From: Chalara sp. BL73
Taxonomy: Eukaryota; Ascomycota; Leotiomycetes; Helotiales
Direction: 5' to 3'
Assembly: GCA_918026815.1 (NCBI GenBank)
Contig: CAKJVC010000090.1
Span: forward strand, 186,001 to 250,000
DNA length: 64,000 bases
Below are positions 21,786 through 34,500 of this stretch, in pieces. Each line of letters begins with the position of its first letter. Position 1 is the first letter of the stretch. The position numbers and the translations under genes were made by a program. The notes under the pieces are model-generated. The model saw only the letters and a program-made list of their open reading frames with translations, ran no database searches and was not told where the DNA came from.

Positions 21786-23248
21786 ATGCCGCCCAATGCC
21801 TCGCACGGACAAATGTCCTTCGCCCTTCCCCCGGACCTAATAGCTTACTTGGGAGAAATCGACCAATTTATCGCCGAAAAGATAGCTCCCCTGCAAGCTT
21901 CTAAAGACAACAACCGCTTCTTCGATCACCGCCGCGAGCACGCTCGTACAAACTGGGATAATAAGGGTCTTCCGCGCGACGACTGGGAAGAACTGCTGTC
22001 CCAATCCCGGCGACTGGCTGACGAAGCGGGCTTCTATAGATTCTGCTTACCGGAAGAGTATGGCGGGAAAAACGGCGGGAACTTATGGATGGCGGCAATC
22101 AGGATGCATCTGGCAAAGAAGGGGCTGGGGCTGTTTAACGATTTGCAAAACGAGCATAGTGTGGTAGGAAACTTCCCGGACGTGTTGATGGTGAGGGAAT
22201 TCGGGACGCCCGCGCAGAAAGCAGAGTTTATCGCCGGACGGCTGGCAGAGAAGCGCTCTTTTGCTTTTGGACTCACGGAACCGAATCACGGGAGCGATGC
22301 AACGCATATGTTTACCCATGCAGTGAAGACGATGAGGGGCGGGGTGGAGGGGTGGCGGATCGACGGCGGGAAGATGTGGATTTCCGGCACGCATCGCGCC
22401 ACGCACTGCCTTGTTTTTGCGCGCACGCATGGTAAAGCAGGTGATGCGTTTGGTATTACCGCATTCTTCGTTCCCAGAACCGCGCCGGAATTTGAGGTTG
22501 AGAGCTATGAGTGGACTTTCAATATGCCCACGGATCACGCAACGCTTACCTTCACCAACGTGTTTGTCCCGGACACTGCTGTTTTAGGAGAGGTAGGGAA
22601 GGGACTGGCCATCGCGCAGACTTTCGTCCATGAGAATCGACTTAGGCAGGCAGCGAGCTCGCTAGGTGCTGCGGAGTATTGCATTGAGGAGAGTATCAAA
22701 TATGCAAGGAGAAGGAAGCCATTTGGCGAGGAGCTGAGCAGGAACCAGGGGATCCAGTTCCCGATTGTGGAATTGCAGACGCAGGTGGAAATGTTGAAGT
22801 TACTGATTCTAAAGACAGCGACGGAGATGGATCAAATGACGCAGAAGCAGATCGAGAGTACGTTGGGAGACAAAGTGTCAATGTGTAATGTGAGTTGCCT
22901 GTTCTCGTCATGGGGGAAAAGGAAGTCTAACTTTGAGAAGTACTGGGGAAACCGACTATGTACCCAGGCAGCCGATAGAGCGATCCAGATTCATGGCGGG
23001 ATTGGATATTCGAGGCATAAGCAGTAAGTTTGTCGGCTCCCAAGTCCTGCTTTGTATTGACAGTTGTAGATTCGAGCACATCTATAGACATCATCGTAGG
23101 TAGTCCATCGTCCGTATCCAATCAGAATACTAATCCTGCAGGCCGATACAGAATCACCGAAGGAAGTGAAGAGATCCAGATGCGCAAGATTGCAGCATAC
23201 CTCTTCGGTTACGTCGGGCCAAAAAAGAGAGAGATGTCGAAGTTGTAA
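21786..23248 (+). CDS. Acyl-CoA dehydrogenase with peroxisomal SKL signal
   Basis: This FAD flavoenzyme family performs the first oxidation of acyl-CoA to enoyl-CoA. Exons 21786-22889, 22941-23023, 23070-23095 and 23142-23248 give 439 residues. Visible landmarks are FCLPEEYGG, FAFGLTEPNHGSDATHM (flavin and substrate loop), IDGGKMWISGTH, RRRKPFGEELSRNQGIQF, then QAADRAIQIHGGIGYSRH and IYRHHRRYRITEGSEEIQMR. The Glu of ITEG aligns with the catalytic base of medium-chain acyl-CoA dehydrogenase (YEG). The sequence style is closest to ACAD10/11-like proteins. The last three residues are SKL, the type 1 peroxisomal signal, so peroxisomal beta-oxidation is likely. Intron 1 is 51 nt with no in-frame stop, so its retention would add 17 residues. 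Retaining intron 2 would truncate the protein before the SKL. AATAAA lies at 23277. Confidence 0.93.
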
Positions 23249-24094
23249 ATGATAAAAATTTTCTGTAAATATGGTAATAAAATAAGGCAGTTCTCACAAC
23301 TCATTTCACCCTAAATCATACTCCTCACGCCACGCAAAACGTATCACAGGTCCATCTACAAACGCTTTTCTTCCCCTAAATCTCTAATATCGTAGAACAT
23401 GCATTGACTCGCTTACCCAAGTTTCGGCCCACAGCCGGCACCAAAACAAAAAGGGGGGCTCCAAACCGCTTTCCGCTGGGTCAGTTCCGCGAACGTTTCG
23501 GGGCTGGCGTTTCTCCAGGTCTCGGGGCGTTTGGCGTCCCCTTTTCAACGATCCGGGAGATGTGTCTTTTTTGTTGCAGATCGTACTTTCTCGGCATATG
23601 GATTTTCCGGCATCTGAAAAGAAATTTCGGTTGGCGTTTTGGCTGGCACCATTGGTTGCTAAGTGCCGGATAATAGGGGTAGAAAAATATTTCCAAAAAA
23701 AAACAAAACCTAAACTCTGCTGCTGTATGTTAGTTAGTTGGAAGGCTTGTGCGCGGGAAGGAATATTATTATGTAGATCGAGATGGAGTTGGGTGAGAGG
23801 TTCAGAGCGAGCGACTGGGATGGATATCGATTAATTTTATGACACGTGACATGGGCCGATTCAGGGGGCGCCTAAAATCATTTGGGGAGGCACAGCAGGT
23901 CTTGACACCTTTCACGGCTGCAAGCAAAGTTGGCCAGTTTCTTCAAGGAAAGGCAACCGTCTCTTTTTCATGTACTTAAATTTCCGAGTCTTCCTGCTTT
24001 TTAGATTCTATGCCATTGTTTCTGCATTCTATTACCACCTTTTTTGTGATCTTGAGACTTCTCTAAATTGTTCATCCATCCACTTAACTCAGCA
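23249..24094. other. Intergenic
   Basis: Holds the dehydrogenase 3' end (AATAAA near 23277) and the promoter of the membrane-protein gene. No gene or RNA recognised. Confidence 0.5.
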
Positions 24095-24703
24095 ATGGCG
24101 GACCCAACAGAGACATCTCCTCTTCTTACGGCCATTGAGCCTCGGGCAGATGAGGAAGCCTCGAATACTGAGGCGGGGGCTGCTCCGCTTCAAGAGACCG
24201 GCGTGGTATACGCAAGTGATTACTTCAAAAGGCCCATCAGGTCCCTGACAATAGCCATATTAACTGCTTCTATCATCAACGTCGTCATTGCCACCGGCTC
24301 GTATATTTTCCTGGAATATGCGCCATTAGATGGATACATGTGGCCGTTGAAGGAAGCTTTCTTTCAAATCGGGGCTTGTGTAGCTGATCCCGCGTCCCTC
24401 CCATGTCCCATTATCTGATAACAAATACAGATGTTCTGCACAGGATTTCTAGCACTTATAAATCTCAATAATAGATTTCCCATTGGGCTCAACATAATCG
24501 CAGATCTCTACATCCTCCTCCTGGTGATGTCTATCGCGTTAGGCATGCTCAGTCGTCTCTTCCCTACTGCGTCCGATCATTGCCAAGGTTATCATCAGAT
24601 GTCCAATTGTCTGTCCGTCCTTCTGACCGACCAGATCTTGACCGCCATTAGTGGAGGGATCGCGATCGCCGTATCGTATGTGTTCCGTGCAATGATGATA
24701 TGA
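24095..24703 (+). CDS. Small four-helix membrane protein of unknown function
   Basis: I do not recognise the family. Exons 24095-24379 and 24431-24703 give 185 residues. The intron starts GTAGCT, has CTGATAAC as a branch-like site and ends ATACAG; the frame joins cleanly only with this donor. The N-terminus is soluble and acidic with TETSPLL, a dileucine-type sorting motif common on vacuolar or endosomal fungal membrane proteins. Four hydrophobic stretches follow: LTIAILTASIINVVIATGSY, MFCTGFLALINL, IIADLYILLLVMSIALGML and ILTAISGGIAIAVSYVF. It ends abruptly after the last helix. Start is the first ATG in frame. Confidence 0.6.
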
Positions 24704-26937
24704 GATGTGGTTAATTGACAATATTGTAGTGTAACGCATGGGGCATTTTTCGTGCTCAGAATTATTGCATGCCACAAATCTAATTTTTGGGGGCGCCTAA
24801 GTGACTCATCTTTCCCTAACGGGGAGGTCACGCTGGCAATCACGTTTAGGATATTTGGGCAACGACAGCAACCGGCAACTGCTGAGAATATATCTCCTTC
24901 TGCACCTCTAGTTGAGGCTGCTAGATCTTGATATCTATACCCAGAAAGCAGCACCATTTATATCGTCATTCACGATATTATATTCATGGTATTGGAAGAA
25001 TAGCGTCATCTCTCTAATATGATCTCTCCCTTAATTCATCCTCCACGCACCTCATCACCCCAAAGTAAAATTAATAAAAAAAAACACTCGGAGCGCTTTT
25101 TGGGACTTTCATATCTATCTCCCTGTTCATCCCTATTGGTACCTTAGGCTTAACTGTCTCGCGAACGCAATTCGTAGAAGCGCTGGGGCACTTGAATTAG
25201 CCATCTGGTGTTGGCCGGCTTGTTCCTAGGAACATTGGATATAAAGAGGTCTTCTGGTGTCCAGATATACCAAATGTATAGATGATGCGACAACCTCAGG
25301 GCTGATCCTTAGATCGTGTTTATTTTTGTTCCGAGACTATGTTGGAGTTGTTTTATTTCTCAGTCGAGGACGGTTTCATTCGGTTTGTCTCGAGCGTATA
25401 TGGTGTTTTTGCTAGGCTGTTGAGGACTCCAAGAATCATCGCTGGGATAAGTTCATCGCAAGCGTGATTGGATCCTATGATGAAAGCTATCCCGCGTAGT
25501 AGTAATTATGAATGTATACATCTATGAGTGCTCGGAACAAGTTATAACTACAGTCATACTGAACAACTTTAGGGGGTATCTCACATATGGCCAATGCACA
25601 TGCTGCCCTACATTAATTTTCATCAAATCTAATAAGGAATACTAAAGTTAGTTTGTTAAACTCAAGTTGAGCATCAAATGAGTATACTAAAGAGCAATAC
25701 CTTCATGTCGGTCGTGTAGAATTCTCTACAAAGATGGCTATAAGTAATGGCCGTCGTATCATTTATGTATCCTTCACGTTCTTTCAAGCACCAGTGAACA
25801 ATCTCAATAAGTTCAAGATGTCCCCTCAGAAATATATGCACATGGCTTATAGAGTGGAACATTTTGAGGGTTGACTTTAGGTCGACGAAGTACGTGAGAT
25901 GTTGTGCCGTTGGCTTCATAAACGCGTTATTTTGGTATTGCACTACATTTTGTACGTACGATGAAATTTGCTTCTCTGCATTGATATTCATAGATACTTA
26001 AGATCTATCAGATGCAGCTTTGCGTGATATTCCAACACTCTACAATACATCATCGACGCTCACTTCAATTGCTCGCGTAAAAAAGGAGGTGATCACGTGA
26101 CATCAACTAGATGTAGGACTAGATATCTTTACAGCAGCAGATTTCACGCTAGTGAGCCTCCTTTTGACATAATATGCCTACGAAATAACATACTTTTCTC
26201 CATCTGTCGGTCGTGCGGAAGGGGGGGGTTTTATTGTAGATATTTGGTGCATTAGCCTGTTAATTCGGAGATTCTATTATCCGCCAAGCGAAAATGAATA
26301 GATTATGTTACCGCCGTTTTGTGTATGGTGGTACGTGTATTTGGTCGAAATATACGCGTCTTGAATGTCTGTTCACAGGGCCAGATACACGTTAATGCAG
26401 GTCCTCGTAGATTTACCCCAGATCATGGGGCCTCGTTCCTACAAAGCTCAGTGTGTGGATCCCTTGGGCGAGGGTACTGATGGCCAAAGCTAACGAAAGC
26501 TACAAAGAATTGATTTTTAGATGCTCTGGGGCCTTGGGTGCTTTTGGCCCAACGAATAGTGGCAGTCTTCGAAGCCTTGATAACAACTCCTGAATGACCT
26601 TTGGTGCTCTTGATACTCACAATGAGAGTCCAACGATAGATACCTGACACCACTTTGTTAACCTTCATCTGAAGTGATAATTTCTAGGCGTGGTTTTCGA
26701 AAGCCAGCATACGGACGCAGTTTTCCCGAATCGACTAACTTCATGAATTTTCTCCACTTTAGGCGCTCCTTGTCTCCGTTTCGCAATACTGCCCCCCCTC
26801 AAAAGTTTATTATGACCACATCTTTGCGCCCCACTACCGTTGGTTTTTTTTTTAGAATTCTATATAAACATAGCGAGCGGTCTAACTGGCATGGTCTGGC
26901 TCCTGGTCCAAGATTCATCCCAGAGCTACAAGCCAAG
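24704..26937. other. Intergenic, AT-rich
   Basis: Holds two minus-strand frames (25674-25991 and 26423-26668) with no recognisable domain or splice context, and an 8-G run at 26221. The last 300 bp are the promoter of the esterase gene, with a TATA-like TATATAAAC near 26861, about 75 bp before its start codon. Confidence 0.5.
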
Positions 26938-28011
26938 ATGCAAATCCTAAATTACATTCTGTCTTTCGCGGTAACTACGAGTTTGGTATCTGCGGCACCA
27001 GTTGAAACGAGCGAACTCCAGACAAGAGCAACTCCAAAGCTACTAATCTGCTCGGATAGTACAACAGCTAACTATGCAAGTACATCGGTTCTTCAGGGGT
27101 AAGTCTAACCTAACGCTCCTCAGGTCGCCCTCTCCGACATCTTCTCAGATCCTTGGCTGATAACATCGACAGCTGGGGTTACTACATCGGTACATACCTC
27201 TCCCTCACCGTCTCAAATTTGGCTCGGAATGGCCGCTCGACCCGCTCCTTCATCAATGAAGTAAGCCTATTTTGCCAGAACATTATGATTTTACTTTGCG
27301 AGAGCCAGGAGCTCCCGAGCTAATGAGAACCGAGAAAGTTCATTTGACTTGCGTTCTCAGCACTCAAGACATACTCCTTGGCTCCCGGAATGCTTCCTTC
27401 CAAAGCAGCAAGTGCAGAGTTAATTCTTCCATTAGGGCCTCTGGTCCTCGCTGCTTTCCTCCACCGTTGCAGGTGACTTTGTTCTTATCGAGATGGGCCA
27501 CAACGACGACGGCGACCCAGCGACCGACGCCGCCAACCGGGCGACCCTCCCTGGCATCGCCAACAACTCAGTCGTGGTGACCACCTCCACAGGCGCCACC
27601 GAGACCGTGTACAGCTTCGGCTGGTACCTGCGCAAGATGATTTCCGACGTGCGCGCCAAGGGAGCTACCCCGATCCTCTCGGGAATGGTGAACCGGAATT
27701 ACTGGTCTGGCAGCACTCTACAGTCCTCCTGGCCGTTTGCCGATTACGCAAAGGCGGTCGCAGCGCAGACGGCCGTCGAGTATGTAGATCATACGCGCTA
27801 CAGCGTCGCGTTGTTCCAGGCGATGGGCGCAACACAGGCGAAGACGTATTTCCCGAACGACAATACGCATACGAATTGGGCGGGGGCTAATTTGAATGCA
27901 CAGACCTTTGTGCAGGCTGTTAAGTGCCATTGTGGAGGGACTAGCGTGTTGAAGAAGTATCTTAATAGTAATGGGAACGCGGTCACAAATCCAGCTTGTT
28001 TAAGTTGCTAG
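26938..28011 (+). CDS. Secreted rhamnogalacturonan acetylesterase (CE12, SGNH hydrolase)
   Basis: This enzyme removes acetyl groups from the rhamnogalacturonan I backbone of pectin outside the cell. Exons 26938-27098, 27173-27260 and 27436-28011 give 274 residues. The N-terminus is a signal peptide (NYILSFAVTTSLVSAAP). SGNH blocks are visible: block I ICSDSTTANY (nucleophile Ser), WGYYIG, block II with NGRST, block III MGHNDDGDP, and block V FPNDNTHTNWAGA with the catalytic Asp and His. Block I reads SDS where most members have GDS. Four Cys cluster at the C-terminus (CHCGG, CLSC). The second intron is long (175 nt) and its acceptor is fixed by the frame of GLWSSLL. The single copy with no pectinase neighbours gives no cluster context. 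Confidence 0.9.
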
Positions 28012-28562
28012 AGGGCCATGGCTTCATTGAGGAGGGCTAAGTGAATTTAGTAACTTGAGCTTTAATTCAAGGTCACTTTTGCTTTAAATGATGCTAAGTG
28101 AACCCTACATTTTATCTTTGAACTCAATAGCTTTGTAAATAACAACTCTCTAATACTTGATACAAAAGAGTGCATCTACAATAAGATCTCGCCATGCTGG
28201 TCAGCCCCAACATATACAACCTTTTTGTTCCTTTGTAATGATTGTTTCTATGCGTCCCATTTTAGTCCCCTGCCCCTTTATAAGCGAGGCCTAGATTATA
28301 AATAGAATGCAGTAAGATTACCGTGCCAGCTGTAAAAAGTTGGACCACTTCAGAATTTAAAATATGAACTTGAGGAATTTATAGGCATTTCAGTGATACA
28401 TACATATTAAGTAGCAAGCTTATAACATGGTAGCCGGTCACAAAGATGTTCAAAATTCGACACTTAGTATTCCACAAAGACCGAAATACACCAACAAAAG
28501 CACGCCACATTCCGAGGTTCAGATCTCTATTTTCCTTCAAAAATATATCATAGTTTACTGTG
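28012..28562. other. Convergent 3' ends of esterase and giant gene
   Basis: AT-rich spacer between two convergent genes. It must hold both 3' ends. No other feature seen. Confidence 0.5.
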
Positions 28563-31500
28563 TTATGATGTGCGTCGACGTTTGCGGGGCGCTCTAGGAG
28601 GTGTAGAGGTTGACCGTGCAAAGTCACCAGAGTCTCCAAGAGGTGTAGTTAGTGGCTGTGCAAGACCACCATGGCTTGATGGTGGAGTTCGTACTACCTG
28701 GCGGAGCGGATCGATGTCTAAGGCACTCCATGCAGCTCGCTTTTCCTGATCTGTGAGATCGTCATACTGGAGAGCACCAAAGTTCCACCCCTCCCGCTCT
28801 CGATACCAGTCCACTACCTTTCCCCGTGCTTCAAATTGTCGTTTTTGGGCGCTATGAAATTTTTCTCGCTGACGCCTTTTCTCAATTTCTGAAGAATTGA
28901 AGTAAAATTCTTCCTCATCAGGATAGCCTGGCGTTTTCATCTGCCGCTCAGCCAGATCTAAACGTTTTTCTTCGCGGGATATGCTATCTGGGACCCAGCC
29001 TTTGACTTCAGGCAATGCGGTACTACCTGTAGGCCTATCTCTGGATGATGGTAGGAAATTTCTCTTGAACTTAGACCATCGATCTCTCGGGGGCTTAGGG
29101 TTGAAGTCCTCGACTAACCCTACATTAGCCGGTTGTGTAGAAAATTCAAAAGGTACTCACCATCTTCCAATTCCTTGTCCATTCTAAAACTCATAAAACC
29201 ACGCTGGTATAGCGTCTCTCCAAAGGGAAAAAGAGGTACTTGGCCCCGGCCTGTATGTCTCTCGACTGGAGGCTTTCTGTCCAGAATATTCTGACGCTGC
29301 ACCACATCATCGAGATCTTGCTCAGCTTCCTCTGCCTTTGTCTCCGCGGGTGGCTCTTCCATTTTAAGGCCCCCACTCTTTATTCGTGTCTGTGTTTCCG
29401 TGCTCTGGCATGATAATGGCCATCTTCGCATGTCAAAGTATTGTCTTGGTGGCACTCTCACATCTGCACCGCGATGTGTTTTGATAGATTTGGCGAGGCG
29501 AGGAGCTGCAAAATTCCAGACGTGCTCAGTTTCTGGGAACCTCGATTCCCAGTTGTTGTTGGCTTCCTGAATAAGTTCCATCTGAATCAGGGTGGCCGCA
29601 TCCGCATCAGACAGTGATTTTGGATCATTCTTTATTTGTGCAAGTATTAAAGGAACTTCCGCAGCGAGATCAGGTGCCCTCTCGTGCAATTCTAGAGCTA
29701 TAATTTGAAGCGATGGCCTATTTCGTTTAGTAGAAACACCCATAATCTGATGTGTTCGCTGTAAAGCCTGCTTCTGTTTCAAGAATCTGTCAGAAGTATC
29801 GTAGGGCTCGCTCATATCGACCAAGAGATCACCGATCTCGGATCCAACTTTAAAGGCAATCCTTTGGTAATATTCGTACTTATTAGGCTGAAGAATCGGC
29901 GGACCTTTGGTCCTGCTGGAGTCATAAGTTACCTCAAATTCATGAGACTTTTTATTTTCAGTGATGTACGAGGTGTTGCCTGCTTCCGCTTCAGAAACTA
30001 CATATTTATTCTCGGGATGTCCATCTGGAGGGATTCTGGCAACCATTCCGCGTCCGTCATAACTAGTAACATTAGTGAATGTCTGTGATTTCATAGGTTA
30101 AATACATACTGTATACAAGTTGAGGCAGCCATCTCCCTTACTAGCTCTGTCGCGGTAATTATGTTCCATTCAGCAAGACCCTTAGTCGCCCGCTTAGCAT
30201 TAATAGCTTCGAGTATTAGATGGAGCTTCGCATTCTCGGTGCTTTGAAGATGCTGGTCATATCGTTGTTGGCCAAATTCTGCTGCTTCACCGCTAGAAAT
30301 CTGAGTTTGGGCTGGTTCCCAGAAAGGGATTTTGCTCCATATACTTTCAGCATAAATATCACTTTGGAACTCTCCCAACTGGTGGGATGAAGTGGTTTGC
30401 CCAACAAACTCAGCCCACGATGGCTCAGTCAACTCTTTAAGTACCTCAATCTCTTTTAATTTCACCGGCTCGCCATCATAGAAATGGTGACTGCCACCCC
30501 GGCATTGCATCCCCTCGTCTATCAGCTCAAGTACGCGTCGAATTAGTGGGCGAGGCGCGTTGACTTGCGCTTTCATCAATGATTGTTGAAGCTGGATGAG
30601 TTTCTTTTGACGTATGCTAAGAATTTCGAGGAGGCCTTCTTCAGATTTATCCGTTTGAGGGCCATGATAATTTTCTGGAGCAGGAATATCATTTGGATTT
30701 TGCTCAATATCCCGACCACGAGCAATAGTATATTGACCCTCCTTCCAACGCCGGAACTCTCGCATTCTCTTTGTATACTCAAATGAATCCATCTCAACAG
30801 GTCGTTCATGCGGCGGAATTGGTTGCCAGAGTGGGCATTCCTTGGGTGGTTGTTGACGTCTATGTTGGAGTTTGACTCGTCGAAATCGATCAAAGGGGCG
30901 ATGTTGTTCTTGGTTTGTGGCTAGTAGGTTTAATCCTAGCTCAATAGCTGCTCTCTTGACACCTCTTCTTTCAGCCTTTGCGCTAAAATCGATGGAAGAT
31001 AAGGCTGCTTGGACTGCAGAGCGCTGATAACCGCGGAATATTTTGAGCTGGATAACGCATCACATTAATACTAATATATCTATCAGCTTGAGGGTGACCG
31101 GACTCACAGGAACGGCAGCGAACCATGCAGCATAGGTATCTATGAACCTGTTTAAAATATCACGCAATCTTAAAGACCGGCCGGTATATGCGGCATCAGT
31201 TTCGGAACGTCTTTGCTCTTCATCATGTCTCCCATTTAGCCATTCCTGGTGGACGCTGGCCACCGATTGTGGCAAGTACTGGAGAGCCAGCCTTGATAAG
31301 TCAGCTGCAGGGAAGCAGTCGGGATCCTCGATATAACTCCGTAATAATTGAAGTTGTTGCCTTGTTCTTTCGTGTATAGGATTATCATATTCTGTAGTGC
31401 TGAAATCTTGCAACAAGCTGGTTCTGTTGCTGCCCCGTAGAGCCTTTTTTAATTCTCGATAACATCCAAGGACTCTATTAACAGTTAGGGTACCCAAATA

Positions 31501-34500
31501 CCAAGGCAAACATGCACCATGCCTCGCCAACTCATGTTTCCACTGCTCGAATCGAGATTCAAATTCGTTCAAAAATGGCTCCAAAGCAAGACTCTCACTT
31601 GTTGTCAAGAAAGTATCAGGTCGCCAGGCTTTCTGAATCAACCTTGTAGTTTCTCTAAACAGAAGCCCTAAGTCTCCACGAAGAAGTGGACGGATGAGAA
31701 AATTTAGGATTGAATCCTTCTCAGCACTGAAGTTGCGTCGTCCATCCTGGAAAGCGTAAAGCATATTGCCTAGCAAAATCTCAACCTCTCGAACCTCAGA
31801 GTCATCTGAAACACGAGGCGGCGTGTACGTGTGATAAGGGTTACAGGTTTCTTCATTAACTTGTACAAGCTCTTCTAGAGGATCGACATAGTCTTGCCTT
31901 GGAATTGCCTTGTTAAGATCCTCTGGAAAGGCATCTGCAAATGATTTAAGCAGCTCGCTGAACAACACTGTTTCCCCTGATTTTAGTTCAAGGGTCGCGT
32001 CCGGATCCGAAGCACCTTGTCCTGCTCTGACCCGATCTATCTTCTGTTCGTCCTCAAATTTGAGTTGTGCATCTCCGTAAGTTCGTGGTCTTAGCCAATG
32101 CACGATTGCTGCCAGCTTATCTTTCTCATTGGGGATGTCGTGGAATTGCCGTGAAATGACTTGAAATTTCCTTAAAACTCTGTCATAAATGGTAGGCAAA
32201 ACATTGACAATTTCTTTCTGCACAAGCGGCAAAAGCTTGTTTGTCTTTAGGTCCTTTTCTTGGATGACAAGGTAGTTGCGCCGAGGCTCATGTATCTGAA
32301 GAATGCTCTTGTTTTTTCGCACTCGGTCTACAAGACCACCCAGCCATTCCAGAAATCTAGCTCCCCGTAAACCTTCCCAAACGGCTTCCTTGTCCGTGCT
32401 CATGCTTCGACCTGTGTGTGCGTTGGTAGTTTCCATCTTCTTCCGAATAGCTTCATAGGTGGACGTCCAAGTTGAGTATAGCAAGAAAATAAAGTCTCGT
32501 TCTCCTTTAGTGAAGGCTTCAACTGTTCTATAACCTGGAATCCCCCATCCATGCTTGGGTTCGCGGAGGAACATGTTAATCTGAGCTTCTCTCATTGCGA
32601 TATCCCAGGGAACTGGTGAGTCAGGGCCAGTACTGTGCCTCGGGGGCAGATCATCAGGGCTCTTGATGTAGATATAATAAGTTCCTGAGCCTGCGGGTAA
32701 CTGTTCACTATCGTCCCTCAACTCTCTCAAATATATGCCACCACGAGGCATACTAGAGACCCATTGGTCATACCATTGGCGCCACTCACTGGCAAGGGTA
32801 AGATAGTTGGCAAGTTCTCGACCCTCTAGCATACCCTCCCTATATTGGTCCTCAAGTTCTCTGATTTTTGCATCAAAACCAGATTCATTATGATGGATAT
32901 CAGGATTATCTTGCTGATAGTGAAATTTTCGAAGAAGCTCGTTAATATCACTCTCCAACGCACGGAATTGCGCAGGAGTTTGGCCAGGAACGCCTGCGAC
33001 AACGCTTCTAGTAGTAAACGATGATCTAGAACCGCGAGTATATGGTTGATAAAAGTAGAGAACTCCGTTCAGATATTCACTTGGCAGTAGCTTGGTACCG
33101 TTATCAACCTCCCTTATGGAGACCCGGCCGTTTTCGCTATGCCTCTTGAGTCTTCTTACCAATGCGCAGAATGAAAGATTGAAGACCTCCCGGAGCCGAA
33201 CACGCTCCTCTTCCGTCTTCGCACTCCTCAAGTTCTGATCTACTTGTCGAAGATTGGGATTGAAAAAAGGACGTAAAAGGTGCTCTATGCGGGCATAGTT
33301 CTCTGCATCCGACAGAGGCGATTCCCGTAGTTCCTCCAATATTCTGTTGATTTCGTTTTCCATCGATGAGATGGTTTCGTAGAATTTTTTGGGGTAGCGC
33401 CAGGCATCATCTAATAGTTTCTTATAATCGCCTCCATATTGTATAAAGTCTGGCAACTGCTCCCCGTGCACTGACATCCAAGCGGGCATCCAATCTGGCG
33501 GCAGCTGAGTTGAAGGATCATGGGCGATTAATTCATCTGTATTATTCCACGGCATAACGATACGAAATCCAGTGACCTTGCAACATCGTAGAAACAATGC
33601 TCGTGAGAATTCGTATTGCCGTTTTTGAGAGTCCGTCACATCTCCAGAAGCTTTCAACGCCGCATACTCTTTCCCAGGCAGCCAGTATCGAGACAAAAGC
33701 CTCTCAAGTGACTCTGCTGAAGTTTGATTCAATGGCAATTTCAAGAATACTCTATTCAGCAGATTTCGAACCTCGTCCTCGTCCTTTTGGATATCGTCTG
33801 GCAATCGTGGCTCTAGTCCTAATACATCATTGGCATTTAAAGGACCTCGATAGTAGACAATACTGGGGTCATCTGGAGGATATGGCCTAAGTACCACATG
33901 TTGCCTGACCTCGATTGTACTGTTGCGGAATGTTGCTACCCAAGCAAAGAATGTGTTCTCCCATCGTTCCTTCAACTTTCCTCGTAGAGGCTCCGTCATG
34001 GGAAGATTGACCCAAGCAGCATGCATTCGTTGCAAAACAGGGTACTGCAAATTTCTCAGGAGCATATAGTATCTTTCGGTCTCAAGATCATATCCGACCC
34101 TTGACTTCACTTCATCATACTCGGGTATATTCGGCCGGATTAGATTCAGTTGCCGCGCCCAGTCTGCAACGCTATTGCAACCTGGAGGTAATCCGGGGAA
34201 CATGGTCTCTCGGTATAACAATACACCAGCTGGTAAATCGGTATGACCAGGCAAAGGGATTCGGACGCTTGCACCAGTTACGCGGAGACCGGCACACCAA
34301 TTTTCATAAGCTGAAAGGTACGTTTTCCTCTGATGCTGCTCTAGGTTGCTAGCAGTGTCACATACCGCTGCGAGTTGCCTCAGCCAAGAAGGCATAACGT
34401 TCCGCAGAAGACCCTCCAAATCTTGTTTTTGCCATTTATCAAGTTTGCCCCGATACAGCAGGTCGTTGATCTGAGTTTCTAGTGCTTCGATTCTTGAGTC

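Noticed and set aside
25674..25991. A 105-codon minus-strand frame
   Set aside because: AT-rich, no family resemblance, no splice partners.
30083..30116. A 27-nt intron joining two parts of the giant gene
   Set aside because: Too short and gives the wrong frame. The 59-nt intron 30141-30083 with GTAAGG donor keeps phase.
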